DNA of 64,000 bases, from contig JAXJXP010000006.1 in the NCBI GenBank assembly GCA_036307445.1, positions 1 through 64,000 of the forward strand, read 5' to 3'. Origin of the DNA: HGM11525 sp036307445. Its GTDB lineage: Bacteria > Bacillota > Clostridia > UBA1381. The notes under the pieces are model-generated. The model saw only the letters and a list, made by a program, of their open reading frames with translations, was not told the origin of the DNA and ran no database searches. This document shows positions 34,738 to 42,754 of this stretch, in pieces. A program made the position numbers and the translations under genes. Positions within the stretch are counted from its first letter, which is position 1, and every line of letters begins with the position of its first letter.

Positions 34738-34821
34738 CCCTGTTTTTATGATTACACAAAAAAATTAAGAGACGTATTGTCGTGCCTTAGTTTGCTATCA
34801 TTATCAAAACCGCTCCTGTTA

Positions 34822-35541
34822 TTATTTTATTACAGGAATTTGTATTTGGGGCGTATCGGTATAATCCTTAATAAAATTAGCACTAACCACAATTGCACTT
34901 ACCTCCGCTGCACCCTTTTCGATAAGCTCTTTTGAGCAGGCTTTAATTGTTGCACCTGCGGTATAAATATCATCAACCAGCATTATCCTTTTGCCCGCAA
35001 CAATTCCGTCTGCATAGAACGCTCCTTCAACATTCTTCTGTCTCATAGCACGACTAAGGCTTGCCTGACGTTTTGTATCACGGATTCTAAAAAGAACATC
35101 GTCATACATTGGAACTAAAAGCTTTTCCGACAAAGCCTCTGCTATAAGCTCAGCCTGATTGAAGCCTCTTTCCTTAAGTCTGTTGGGATGCAGAGGAACA
35201 GGAAGAAGCATATCATAATCCGAATATAAATAATACAGCGGCAGCACTTCTGCAACCAACTCGCCCAACGGCTTAGCATAAGCCCTGCACCCGCCGAACT
35301 TCAGTTCGAGAATAGCACGCCTTAACTCACCTTCATATATAAATGGTGCAAAAAGTCTTCTGACCTGTGACTTTGTATCAAAATAGTCTTTAATGCAGTC
35401 TTTAGCATACATCTCATAGCAGGAGGAGCAGATACCAACCCCATCGCCCTTGATACTGATATTACTTTTACGTCTGTCGCAAAATATACACTTTTCGGTA
35501 TTCCCCTCTATATACTTTAGCAGTTTTTGTACTCCGTACAT
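34822..35541 (-). CDS. comFC: ComF-family phosphoribosyltransferase-like protein
   Basis: 239 residues. N-terminal zinc unit (CIFC ... CSSC) and a type I PRTase domain with the PRPP motif MLVDDIYTAGATI and the NRLKERGFNQAELIAEALS block. ComFC is needed for DNA uptake in Bacillus; in non-competent relatives its role is unclear. ATG start. Downstream hairpins not obvious. Confidence 0.88.
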   Translation of the reverse strand: MYGVQKLLKYIEGNTEKCIFCDRRKSNISIKGDGVGICSSCYEMYAKDCIKDYFDTKSQVRRLFAPFIYEGELRRAILELKFGGCRAYAKPLGELVAEVLPLYYLYSDYDMLLPVPLHPNRLKERGFNQAELIAEALSEKLLVPMYDDVLFRIRDTKRQASLSRAMRQKNVEGAFYADGIVAGKRIMLVDDIYTAGATIKACSKELIEKGAAEVSAIVVSANFIKDYTDTPQIQIPVIK

Positions 35542-35624
35542 AAGACACCCCTAAATAGTATTCGACATAATTTTATCATTTTCGACAAGCTTTGTAAATA
35601 CCATAAGGGGCAAAAAAAGGGGAA

Positions 35625-35696
35625 ACCGCCTTGTCGGAGCGGTTGAGATTTCGGTTTGTGGGGAACCGAAAAGCACGCATATTCCGACAAAGCGGT
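35625..35696 (-). ncRNA. Candidate structured RNA between small genes and comFC
   Basis: A 14-bp stem (35625-35638 with 35683-35696, one G-U pair) encloses an 8-bp hairpin (35649-35656 with 35664-35671). On the minus strand the outer stem is followed closely by CCCC and seven T. It lies about 85 bp upstream of comFC. It may be a regulatory leader, a small RNA or an elaborate terminator. No known class recognised. Confidence 0.4.
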
Positions 35697-35714
35697 GGAT
35701 AATAGGGGGTATAT

Positions 35715-35734
35715 AAAAAGCCGTGGGGCTCTTT
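35715..35734 (-). terminator. Terminator after the two small genes
   Basis: 8-bp stem (35715-35722 with 35727-35734, one G-U pair), four-base loop, five T at the end on the minus strand. Confidence 0.6.
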
Positions 35735-35825
35735 AACATTATTTACATTTACATTATAATGCAGATTTTTACCGAAATCCACATAATATTTTCAGCTTTT
35801 GCGACCAGTCTTTACCCTTTTTGCA

Positions 35826-35984
35826 CTAATTCGACATATAGTTGCCGTTTATATCATACTTCGATATCATATCCTCGTGAATTTTGTCATTTTTACTCCC
35901 TCGATTTTTCATATTTTTTGAAAAATATGCCTCATATTCGTCACTGTTTTCCGCATAAATCTCATCGTTAAAATAATCTCCCAT
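35826..35984 (-). CDS. Small hydrophilic protein, unknown
   Basis: 52 residues (MGDYFNDEIYAENSDEYEAY...), acidic N half and basic C half, no cysteines or membrane segment. ATG 35982-35984, AAGGAAGG ten bases upstream. Lies 22 bp after the next small gene in the same direction and is followed by a terminator, so it is probably real. Not recognised. Confidence 0.6.
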   Translation of the reverse strand: MGDYFNDEIYAENSDEYEAYFSKNMKNRGSKNDKIHEDMISKYDINGNYMSN

Positions 35985-36006
35985 ACCTATCAAGCCTTCC
36001 TTCCTA

Positions 36007-36219
36007 TCAGTCGATTACCTTAGCCAGAACCGAACCGCAAGCAGCTGTTGCAACCAGCTCCAAGTTTCCCATACATACACCGAATATTGCCAGAAGCAAT
36101 GCCGCAAAGCCTATTCCCTGCGACAGCATCCTGAAATTCGACGCATTTTCCGCTGCGACTCTTCGCTCATAAACTGCTCTTGCAGCAGGTCTTTTAATCC
36201 AATAGCTTCTCTCTGACAT
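36007..36219 (-). CDS. Small membrane protein, unknown
   Basis: 70 residues. Basic N half (SYWIKRPAARAVYERRVAAENASN) and one long or two short membrane helices at 32-65. Start at ATG 36219, with a perfect AAGGAGG eight bases upstream; a TTG six bases earlier is less likely. TATAAT at about 36255 may be its promoter. Co-transcribed with the 52-residue gene. Not recognised. Confidence 0.68.
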   Translation of the reverse strand: MSERSYWIKRPAARAVYERRVAAENASNFRMLSQGIGFAALLLAIFGVCMGNLELVATAACGSVLAKVID

Positions 36220-36277
36220 AATCAAAACCTCCTTGTTTTGTCTTTTGTTTGTCTTGATTATATCTCTTTATGTGTAC

Positions 36278-36308
36278 AAAAAAACTCCCAGATTTTGGGA
36301 GTTTTTTT
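36278..36308 (-). terminator. Terminator after trmO
   Basis: 13-bp perfect stem (36278-36290 with 36296-36308) ending in seven T on the minus strand, 3 bp past the stop. Confidence 0.88.
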
Positions 36309-36311
36309 ACG

Positions 36312-36974
36312 CTATTCAACACTTTCCACCCTAAGCACCCCGCCATTTACCCTAAAACCAATCTCCAGTCCTGCAAACACGAAGCCATAACGTCGGCCAT
36401 CATCAATGTAAGCAGGTCTTGGGTCCTGTTCGAGAACGGAAATCAATGCCGCTCTTTTTTCTGCAGGAACTTTTTCCAACATTTGAGAAGATACTTCAAC
36501 CTCAAGCAAATTTTTATCTGGTGGAAGTGCAAAGCCTGATACCGCATCGGGATGCGAATCGGTATAGGCAATATATGGCTTGATGTCATACACAGGCGTA
36601 TTGTCCATTATATCGGCTCCAGATATATAGAGGACTATGCCTTCTTTATCATTGTAGTCAACACGGTCAAGCTTTACCGATGAAAGTCCAATGCTGTTAG
36701 GGCGAAACGGCGAACGTGTTGCAAATACACCTACTCGTTTGTTACCTCCGAGCTTAGGAGGGCGGACGGTAGGCGACCATTCTTCTCTTACACTTCCCGA
36801 AAACTGCCACAGCACCCATATATGCGAATATCCCTCCAAGCCCCGAAACGCTTCTCTGACACTGTATTCAGGCTCAAATACTATCTTTGCTTTAATTTCA
36901 GGAGCAACTCCGCTTTGTCGTGGGATTGCAAACTTAGTCGGAAAATCACTCCTGACATATCCTATTATTCTCAT
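36312..36974 (-). CDS. trmO: tRNA (t6A37) methyltransferase TrmO (TsaA family)
   Basis: 220 residues. SAM-dependent N6-methylation of t6A37 in tRNA-Thr. Beta-barrel UPF0066 domain with RQSG, GLEGYSHIWVLW and FATRSPFRPNSIGLSSV, plus the C-terminal YGFVFAGLEIGFRV element. ATG with AAAGGTAA upstream. Directly follows the E2-like gene (12 bp). Confidence 0.93.
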   Translation of the reverse strand: MRIIGYVRSDFPTKFAIPRQSGVAPEIKAKIVFEPEYSVREAFRGLEGYSHIWVLWQFSGSVREEWSPTVRPPKLGGNKRVGVFATRSPFRPNSIGLSSVKLDRVDYNDKEGIVLYISGADIMDNTPVYDIKPYIAYTDSHPDAVSGFALPPDKNLLEVEVSSQMLEKVPAEKRAALISVLEQDPRPAYIDDGRRYGFVFAGLEIGFRVNGGVLRVESVE

Positions 36975-36986
36975 TTTTCGTTACCT

Positions 36987-37877
36987 TTAATAATCTTCAC
37001 TAATATATTCAGGCGGGTCCAAAAGCAATTCGGGCTTTTTCATATAATTCTTAAAAAGCTTGATTGATGATGCAAAATAGTAGCCGTCGCATATTCTCTC
37101 ATCAAGCACAAACCTCGTATTGATAACATTTTTGCTTTTTACCGTTCCGTCACTATTAAGCTCCTTTACCACCTCTTTTTTGCCAATTGCAAGAAATATT
37201 GACGTTGTGCCAAATTCATAAAGATGATGGTATATTGAGTTAAGACCTATCGAGCCAACATTAGTTACAAAAACACTTGAATGAAACGGGCTGGCACGGT
37301 TTATAACCTTCGGCATCATACCTATTGCATCAAGATTTCTGACCATCCATACGAGGAATTTCTTTAAAAAACCGGGCAGAAGATTTACAAGAAATACCAA
37401 AACATCTGTATTGTTGCCCTTGGAATCATCATCCTGTCTTTTTGCCTCAAATACTTCTTCATTAAACTTTCTTGCAATATCAGCAAGAGTATCAGTAGGC
37501 TCAAATTCAGGCATAACAATCGATTCCTCAGCATCAATATCCCTGCTCTTTTTAACCGCTAAAGAGGCTCTTATATAGCTTCTGGCATAAATCTTTCTTC
37601 CGCTTACAAATCTGTTGAGCCTTGGTCTTTGTACCATTGTTCTTATAAGTGCCGCCACCATCAGATGATACATCGAAAGATTAGGAATATCCTTGCGGTT
37701 TTCCACTATAAACTCCCTAATCCCGGTTATGTCAATCTGCTCCTCAAAAAACACCTGACTGTCAAGACGTGAACGCATTATATGCGGAATTACATCAAAC
37801 AGCGGGTCTTTTACCCTTACTCTGTACCCGTCATACCTGTCGCCGATGCGGCGCTTTCTTTCTGCTACCTTCTCCAT
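36987..37877 (-). CDS. 2-oxoacid dehydrogenase E2-like acyltransferase domain, active-site variant
   Basis: 296 residues. The whole protein matches the catalytic (CAT-fold) domain of dihydrolipoamide acyltransferases, without lipoyl or subunit-binding domains. The C-terminal DHRxxDG active-site motif reads DERICDG: the catalytic histidine is replaced by E260 while D264 and G265 remain. A trimer interface-like FVTNVGSIGLNSIYH is kept. No E1 or E3 genes are nearby. Function unknown; it may be a non-canonical acyltransferase. ATG with GGGAGG. Confidence 0.78.
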   Translation of the reverse strand: MEKVAERKRRIGDRYDGYRVRVKDPLFDVIPHIMRSRLDSQVFFEEQIDITGIREFIVENRKDIPNLSMYHLMVAALIRTMVQRPRLNRFVSGRKIYARSYIRASLAVKKSRDIDAEESIVMPEFEPTDTLADIARKFNEEVFEAKRQDDDSKGNNTDVLVFLVNLLPGFLKKFLVWMVRNLDAIGMMPKVINRASPFHSSVFVTNVGSIGLNSIYHHLYEFGTTSIFLAIGKKEVVKELNSDGTVKSKNVINTRFVLDERICDGYYFASSIKLFKNYMKKPELLLDPPEYISEDY

Positions 37878-37912
37878 ATTTTACCTCCCACAATACCTTA
37901 ATAATTTGTTTT

Positions 37913-37941
37913 ATTATATCACACCTTTTTTGTTAACTCAA
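37913..37941 (-). promoter_or_regulatory. Promoter of the E2-like gene and trmO
   Basis: Minus strand TTGAGT (37936-37941), 17-bp spacer, TATAAT (37913-37918). Confidence 0.65.
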
Positions 37942-38025
37942 CAATAATGAATAAGTACCGTTTTTTACCTACCTCTGTTACGCAAAATAAACCAAATTCC
38001 TTAAGTCTTAGTTGTACCTTATCGT

Positions 38026-38892
38026 TTATTTCGGATTACAGCTTTTACAAGCTTTATACCCACCATTTAGTAAATCCTCAAGATAACCGTGATAGCTTTT
38101 CCTGTTCTTTTCATTTATATCACCGACACTTGCACAGTCGGGCATATGTACTCGCTTTGAGTTTGTGTTGATAACATAATCACCCTGCGTATCACCGACT
38201 TTATATGTATTTATTTTCTCTGTATCTTTAGTGCTTTCGCCTGTTCTGTAGTCGATTTTTACGCCTGGCTGTACGTTGTAGCAAAAAACATTAAAGCAAA
38301 TGCCATCGCCGCTATCCTCCATCGAAAGTGCCTCCATAATCACGCCGTGAGCAAGAAGGTTTTCGCCCTCGTAGACAGGCGTTACTCTCAGCAAAACGTG
38401 GTTTCCCGTTTTCTCTACATAGTCAGCTACCATATTCTCAAATGGCAGCATACCCTCTGTATTCATATACCGTGTCCCTGTGATTAAGTTTCTCTCGTTA
38501 GCATTTTCGCCTGTAAGCTGATAGCCCAAAAGATGACATCGGTTATATAAATACCTGCCGTCAATCCAATCGTATTTGACCGTATGCCATCCTGTCGGCT
38601 TAACCATTCCAATTGCGCCACGCTCTTCGGTGGGCATAATATCACGTCCGACAGATGCAATGGCAAAACCGCATCTTCCGAGATAGTCAAGGTTTGTATA
38701 TGCCTCAAAGGACTCTGTTATATAGTCATCACCCGTAAAATACGGCATATTGCCGTTTAATTCCACATACGGCTCACCGCTGTATTCGGGTATGTCCTTT
38801 AACTGATATATCTGCTCAATGTATGTATACTGTGCACAACCGCTAAGCAGGAATGTAAGACACAGCAGTAATGATGTAAGTTTTGTTTTCAT
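38026..38892 (-). CDS. Lipoprotein DNA/RNA non-specific endonuclease
   Basis: 288 residues from ATG 38892 (GGAGG upstream). Lipoprotein signal with lipobox LSGC (lipid on C19). The nuclease domain (about 40-210) has the beta-beta-alpha-metal motif YNRCHLLGYQL (general base H120) and NERNLITGTRYMN, as in EndA/streptodornase-type enzymes; NRCH replaces the more common RGH. The C-terminal 50 residues carry a histidine/cysteine set (HMPDC ... CKSC) like the small Ada-type zinc module often fused to such nucleases. Probably degrades extracellular nucleic acid. Confidence 0.85.
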   Translation of the reverse strand: MKTKLTSLLLCLTFLLSGCAQYTYIEQIYQLKDIPEYSGEPYVELNGNMPYFTGDDYITESFEAYTNLDYLGRCGFAIASVGRDIMPTEERGAIGMVKPTGWHTVKYDWIDGRYLYNRCHLLGYQLTGENANERNLITGTRYMNTEGMLPFENMVADYVEKTGNHVLLRVTPVYEGENLLAHGVIMEALSMEDSGDGICFNVFCYNVQPGVKIDYRTGESTKDTEKINTYKVGDTQGDYVINTNSKRVHMPDCASVGDINEKNRKSYHGYLEDLLNGGYKACKSCNPK

Positions 38893-38927
38893 TTTTCGTC
38901 TACCTCCGTTTACCAATTTGAAATTTC

Positions 38928-38958
38928 GGCGGCTACTGGCGAACCGCCGGGACGCCGG
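38928..38958. repeat. GC-rich hairpin element
   Basis: GGCGG (38928-38932) pairs with CCGCC (38944-38948), and CCGG GACG CCGG follows. The block is far more GC-rich than its flanks and resembles dispersed intergenic hairpins of gut Clostridia. Confidence 0.45.
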
Positions 38959-38986
38959 ACCCTACAAAATTCATTATAAAATTCAT

Positions 38987-39214
38987 GCACAATTTAGATG
39001 CCACGCATTTTAGCTAAATTGTGCAACAAATTGCAAAGCTAAATTATTCCGATTCGCTCCATAGCTAAATAACTCTCTTGGAGTAGCTAAATTAAATTCG
39101 CCTTATAGCTGACCGAAGGTCAATTTAGCTACGAAGTAATTTAGCGTGCGAAGCACATTTAGCTCGCCGTCAGGCGAATTTAGCTGAATAGATTTAACCT
39201 CGTTAAATCTATTC
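38987..39214. repeat. Multi-hairpin repeat with alternating TAGCTAAATT / AATTTAGCT spacers
   Basis: Four copies of (T)AGCTAAAT(T) (from 39011, 39037, 39062, 39084) are followed by four of (A)ATTTAGC(T) (from 39122, 39138, 39157, 39177). Between them sit small hairpins: GACC-GAA-GGTC, TAC-GAA-GTA, GTGC-GAA-GCAC, TCGCC-GTCA-GGCGA. An 11-bp inverted repeat (38987-38997 with 39014-39024), a 10-bp one (39093-39102 with 39173-39182) and a 13-bp hairpin (39186-39198 with 39202-39214) frame the element. Confidence 0.8.
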
Positions 39215-39277
39215 TACCACCAATTCACACTATTTTCAATCAAATATTTCTTCTTGACTATATTTACTCAAATTCTA

Positions 39278-39306
39278 TTGACAATTTATGGGCTTAACGA
39301 TATAAT
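39278..39306 (+). promoter_or_regulatory. Promoter of glnA-pfp
   Basis: TTGACA (39278-39283), 17-bp spacer, TATAAT (39301-39306). Start expected near 39313, leaving an 80-nt leader. Confidence 0.92.
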
Positions 39307-39392
39307 TATTTCATATATTATAATAGGTACAATAGGTGTCTGATGTCTTATATCAGTTTTATAGACGTAAGGTAAAAAAAGGAGCTTGAAAT

Positions 39393-41468
39393 ATGTCTGT
39401 ATCAGAAATTTTTGGCGAAAATGTATTTAATCTGTCCACTATGAGAGAGTGCTTACCAAAAGCCACCGTAAAATCTCTCGAAAAGACAATAAAGGACGGA
39501 ACACCCCTTGACCTGACAGTTGCAGAGGTTGTTGCCAATGCAATGAAGGACTGGGCAATCGAAAAGGGCGCGACCCACTACACTCACTGGTTCCAGCCTA
39601 TGACTGGCGTTACTGCCGAAAAGCATGACGCTTTTATTTCACCTGCCGAAGACGGCAAGGTTATAATGGAATTTTCGGGCAAAAACCTTGTAAAAGGCGA
39701 AGCAGACGCATCAAGCTTCCCCTCAGGCGGTATCCGTGCAACATTCGAGGCAAGAGGTTACACCGCATGGGACCCGACCTCTTTTGCATTTATTAAAGAC
39801 GGAACATTATGCGTTCCGACAGCCTTCTGCTCATTCAGCGGCGAGGTTCTTGACAAGAAGACTCCGCTTATGCGTTCTGTTGAGGTGCTTTCCAAAGAGG
39901 CACTTCGCATATTAAAGCATTTTGGCTCGGATGCAACAAGAATTGAGTCATACGTCGGTGCAGAGCAAGAATATTTCCTTGTTGATAAGGAGCTTTACGA
40001 GCAGAGAAAAGACCTTATGCTGACAGGCAGAACACTTTTCGGTTGTAAGCCCGCAAAAGGTCAGGAGCTTGATGACCATTACTACGGTGTTATTAAGGAA
40101 AGAGTTTCTGCTTATATGAAGGTGCTCGACAACGAGCTTTGGAAATTGGGTGTTTTGGCAAAAACGAAGCATAACGAGGTCGCTCCTGCGCAGCACGAGC
40201 TTGCCCCCGTTTATGATACAACCAACATCGCCACCGACCACAATCAGCTCACAATGGAGATGATGAAGCGAATTGCTCAGCGTCAGGGGCTTGTGTGCTT
40301 ACTGCACGAAAAGCCATATAACGGCATCAACGGCTCTGGCAAGCACAACAACTGGTCTTTGGGTACAAATACAGGCGAAAATCTTTTAAAACCCGGCAAA
40401 GACCCATTGCACAACAGACGTTTTCTATTGTTCTTGTCTGCTGTTATCAAGGCTGTTGACACATACGGCGATTTGCTACGTATGATTATTGCATCTGCAG
40501 GTAATGACCACCGCCTCGGCGCAAACGAAGCTCCGCCTGCAATAGTTTCAATGTTCTTAGGCGATGACCTTACATCAGTGCTTGAATCAATCAAAAACGG
40601 CACAGATTCCTATGACAGCATAAAGGGTGTTATTGAAACAGGTGTATTGTCCCTGCCATCAATCAAGAGGGATACCTCGGACAGAAACAGAACATCACCC
40701 TTTGCCTTTACAGGTAACAAGTTTGAGTTCAGAATGCCCGGCTCATCACAGTCGGTTGCTGATATAAACATCGTTCTTAACACGATTGTAGCAGATGCTT
40801 TGGCAGATTTTGCAGATGCATTGGAAACTGCCGCTGACCCGATGTCCAAGATTGACCAGCTCATCAAGGACACCGTTACCAAGCACGGCAGAATTATCTT
40901 TAACGGCAATTCCTACTCAGACGAATGGGAAGAAGAGGCAAAAAAACGTGGTCTGCCCATTCTCAGAACCACAGTAGATGCATTGCCGGTATTCGTTACA
41001 GATAAGGTTAAGAAGCTTTTTGCAAGACACGGGGTCTTTACCGAAATCGAAGTTGAGTCAAGATACGAAATTCTTGTTGAAAGCTATATTAAAACAATCA
41101 ATATCGAGGCACTTACCACATTGGAAATGGCAAAACAGGAAATTCTGCCGTCCTGTCTTTCATACACAGACAGCGTAGTTTCTTCCGTTGCTATGAAGGA
41201 AGGCATAGGCATAAAAGCTCCTGCTACCAAGAAGCTAGCAGAAAAGCTTTCTGACGGAGTAGAAAAGCTCATTACAGCAATTGATGCTTTGGATAGCATT
41301 ATATCAAACATTCCGCAAACAGCCGATATTGATACCGCAATCTATTACAAAGACACAGTTCTGCCCGCAATGGCAAAGGTAAGAGAAATTGCAGACGGTA
41401 TGGAGTCAATCGTTGCCAGAGATTACTGGCCGTTCCCCACCTATACCGACCTTTTGTACAGAGTATAA
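39393..41468 (+). CDS. glnA: Glutamine synthetase type III
   Basis: 691 residues, the length of GSIII (GlnN) and about 250 more than GSI. Makes glutamine from glutamate, ammonia and ATP. Visible conserved parts: THYTHWFQPMTG near the N-terminus, GAEQEYFLVD (metal/ATP), NGINGSGKHNNWSLGTN, RLGANEAPPAIVSMFLG and NRTSPFAFTGNKFEFRMPGSSQSVADIN. ATG preceded by AAAGGAGC. First of two genes behind a consensus promoter, 21 bp before the phosphofructokinase gene. Confidence 0.95.
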   Translation: MSVSEIFGENVFNLSTMRECLPKATVKSLEKTIKDGTPLDLTVAEVVANAMKDWAIEKGATHYTHWFQPMTGVTAEKHDAFISPAEDGKVIMEFSGKNLVKGEADASSFPSGGIRATFEARGYTAWDPTSFAFIKDGTLCVPTAFCSFSGEVLDKKTPLMRSVEVLSKEALRILKHFGSDATRIESYVGAEQEYFLVDKELYEQRKDLMLTGRTLFGCKPAKGQELDDHYYGVIKERVSAYMKVLDNELWKLGVLAKTKHNEVAPAQHELAPVYDTTNIATDHNQLTMEMMKRIAQRQGLVCLLHEKPYNGINGSGKHNNWSLGTNTGENLLKPGKDPLHNRRFLLFLSAVIKAVDTYGDLLRMIIASAGNDHRLGANEAPPAIVSMFLGDDLTSVLESIKNGTDSYDSIKGVIETGVLSLPSIKRDTSDRNRTSPFAFTGNKFEFRMPGSSQSVADINIVLNTIVADALADFADALETAADPMSKIDQLIKDTVTKHGRIIFNGNSYSDEWEEEAKKRGLPILRTTVDALPVFVTDKVKKLFARHGVFTEIEVESRYEILVESYIKTINIEALTTLEMAKQEILPSCLSYTDSVVSSVAMKEGIGIKAPATKKLAEKLSDGVEKLITAIDALDSIISNIPQTADIDTAIYYKDTVLPAMAKVREIADGMESIVARDYWPFPTYTDLLYRV

Positions 41469-41489
41469 AACAAAGAAAGTGAGATACAA

Positions 41490-42716
41490 ATGAAGGGAAA
41501 TCTTTTAGTAGGGCAGTCAGGTGGCCCGACGGCAGTTATTAACGCATCTTTAGCAGGTGTATTTAAAACAGCTAAGGATATAGGTATCAAGACAGTTTAC
41601 GGTATGCGTTACGGCATCGACGGCTTTATAAAAGGCAAGTATATTGATATGTCAGAGTATATCAAAAGCGACCTCGACCTTGAGCTTTTGAAAAGGACTC
41701 CATCATCATTTTTAGGCTCCTGCCGTTATAAGCTCCCGCCGCTTGATGCTGACAGTCAGGACTATGAAATAATCTTCAGGCGTCTTAATGAACTTGATAT
41801 TAAATACGTCCTCTACATAGGTGGAAATGATTCGATGGACACAATCCAAAAGCTTTCCGCATACGCTAAGAGAACAGGCAGCGACATTTCGTTTGTTGGC
41901 GTTCCGAAGACCATTGACAACGACCTTGCTGCAACCGATCACACACCCGGCTTCGGCTCTGCTGCAAAGTACATCGCGGCTTCTGTTAAAGAAATCATTC
42001 GTGATTCTAAGGTCTATGATATCAAATCGGTTACAATAGTCGAAATTATGGGCAGAAATGCCGGTTGGCTCACAGCAGCATCGGCTCTCGCAGAGGGCGA
42101 AGACAGCACAGGGCCCGATATGATATATCTTCCCGAAAAGAGCTTTGATCAAAATAGGTTTTTGGAGCGTGTAGATACTCTCGCAAAAGAACGTGATAAT
42201 ATAATTATTGCCGTTTCAGAAGGCATTAAATCGGCTGACGGCAGTTATATCTGCGACGGTCTTGACGGAACAAAGGGTGTTGATATCTTTGGTCATACTA
42301 TGCTCGGCGGTACAGCGCTCAGTCTTTCAGGACTTGTAGGAAGTCAATTAGGGCTTAAAAGCCGTGGTATCGTTCTTTCGACACTTCAAAGAAGTGCGGC
42401 ACATATTATGTCCGGTTGTGATATGTCGGAGGCATTTGCCGCAGGCGCAGCAGGTGTTAAAGCTGCAATCGACGGTATGAGTGGTATTATGATTACCTTT
42501 GAGAGAGTTTCCGACTCACCGTATCTTATGAATACAGGCACAGCGGATATAAACAAGATTGCAAACGAGGAAAGACTTGTCCCTGCCGACTGGATTTTAG
42601 AGGACGGATTGCTCAAAAAAGATGAGATTACAAAATATATCTCACCCCTAATCGCAGGGGACTACACACCAATTATGGTAAATGGAGTGCCTAAGCACTT
42701 AGTTATTGAAAGATAA
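41490..42716 (+). CDS. pfp: 6-phosphofructokinase, diphosphate-dependent type
   Basis: 408 residues. PFK fold with GQSGGPTAVINAS at the N-terminus, GGNDSMDT (111-118) and PKTIDND (139-145), and EIMGRNAGWLTAASALA. The PKTIDND segment and the D/S pair in GGNDS are features of PPi-dependent enzymes; ATP-PFKs have GGDGS. ATG with AAAGTGAG upstream. Gives reversible phosphorylation of fructose 6-phosphate with PPi. Pairing with glutamine synthetase in one operon is unusual. Confidence 0.88.
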   Translation: MKGNLLVGQSGGPTAVINASLAGVFKTAKDIGIKTVYGMRYGIDGFIKGKYIDMSEYIKSDLDLELLKRTPSSFLGSCRYKLPPLDADSQDYEIIFRRLNELDIKYVLYIGGNDSMDTIQKLSAYAKRTGSDISFVGVPKTIDNDLAATDHTPGFGSAAKYIAASVKEIIRDSKVYDIKSVTIVEIMGRNAGWLTAASALAEGEDSTGPDMIYLPEKSFDQNRFLERVDTLAKERDNIIIAVSEGIKSADGSYICDGLDGTKGVDIFGHTMLGGTALSLSGLVGSQLGLKSRGIVLSTLQRSAAHIMSGCDMSEAFAAGAAGVKAAIDGMSGIMITFERVSDSPYLMNTGTADINKIANEERLVPADWILEDGLLKKDEITKYISPLIAGDYTPIMVNGVPKHLVIER

Positions 42717-42721
42717 ACGAA

Positions 42722-42749
42722 AACGGATATGCTATATTGCATATCCGTT
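42722..42749. terminator. Terminator between pfp and LCP gene
   Basis: 11-bp perfect stem (42722-42732 with 42739-42749), six-base loop, six T following on the plus strand; probably also serves the convergent LCP gene. Confidence 0.88.
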
Positions 42750-42754
42750 ATTTT

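Larger units (their letters stand above)
38893..39392. other. 500-bp intergenic region dominated by repeats
   Basis: Between divergent genes. It holds a short GC-rich repeat (38928-38958), a 228-bp multi-hairpin repeat (38987-39214), the glnA promoter (39278-39306) and an 80-nt glnA leader. No coding potential seen. Confidence 0.7.

Noticed and set aside
35551..35782. Two overlapping minus-strand frames (62 and 68 codons)
   Set aside because: They cross the structured element and terminator, lack ribosome sites and have low-complexity proline-rich products.
38987..39214. CRISPR array
   Set aside because: The repeated unit is only 8-10 bp, changes orientation half way and the intervening sequences are short hairpins, not spacers; no cas genes.
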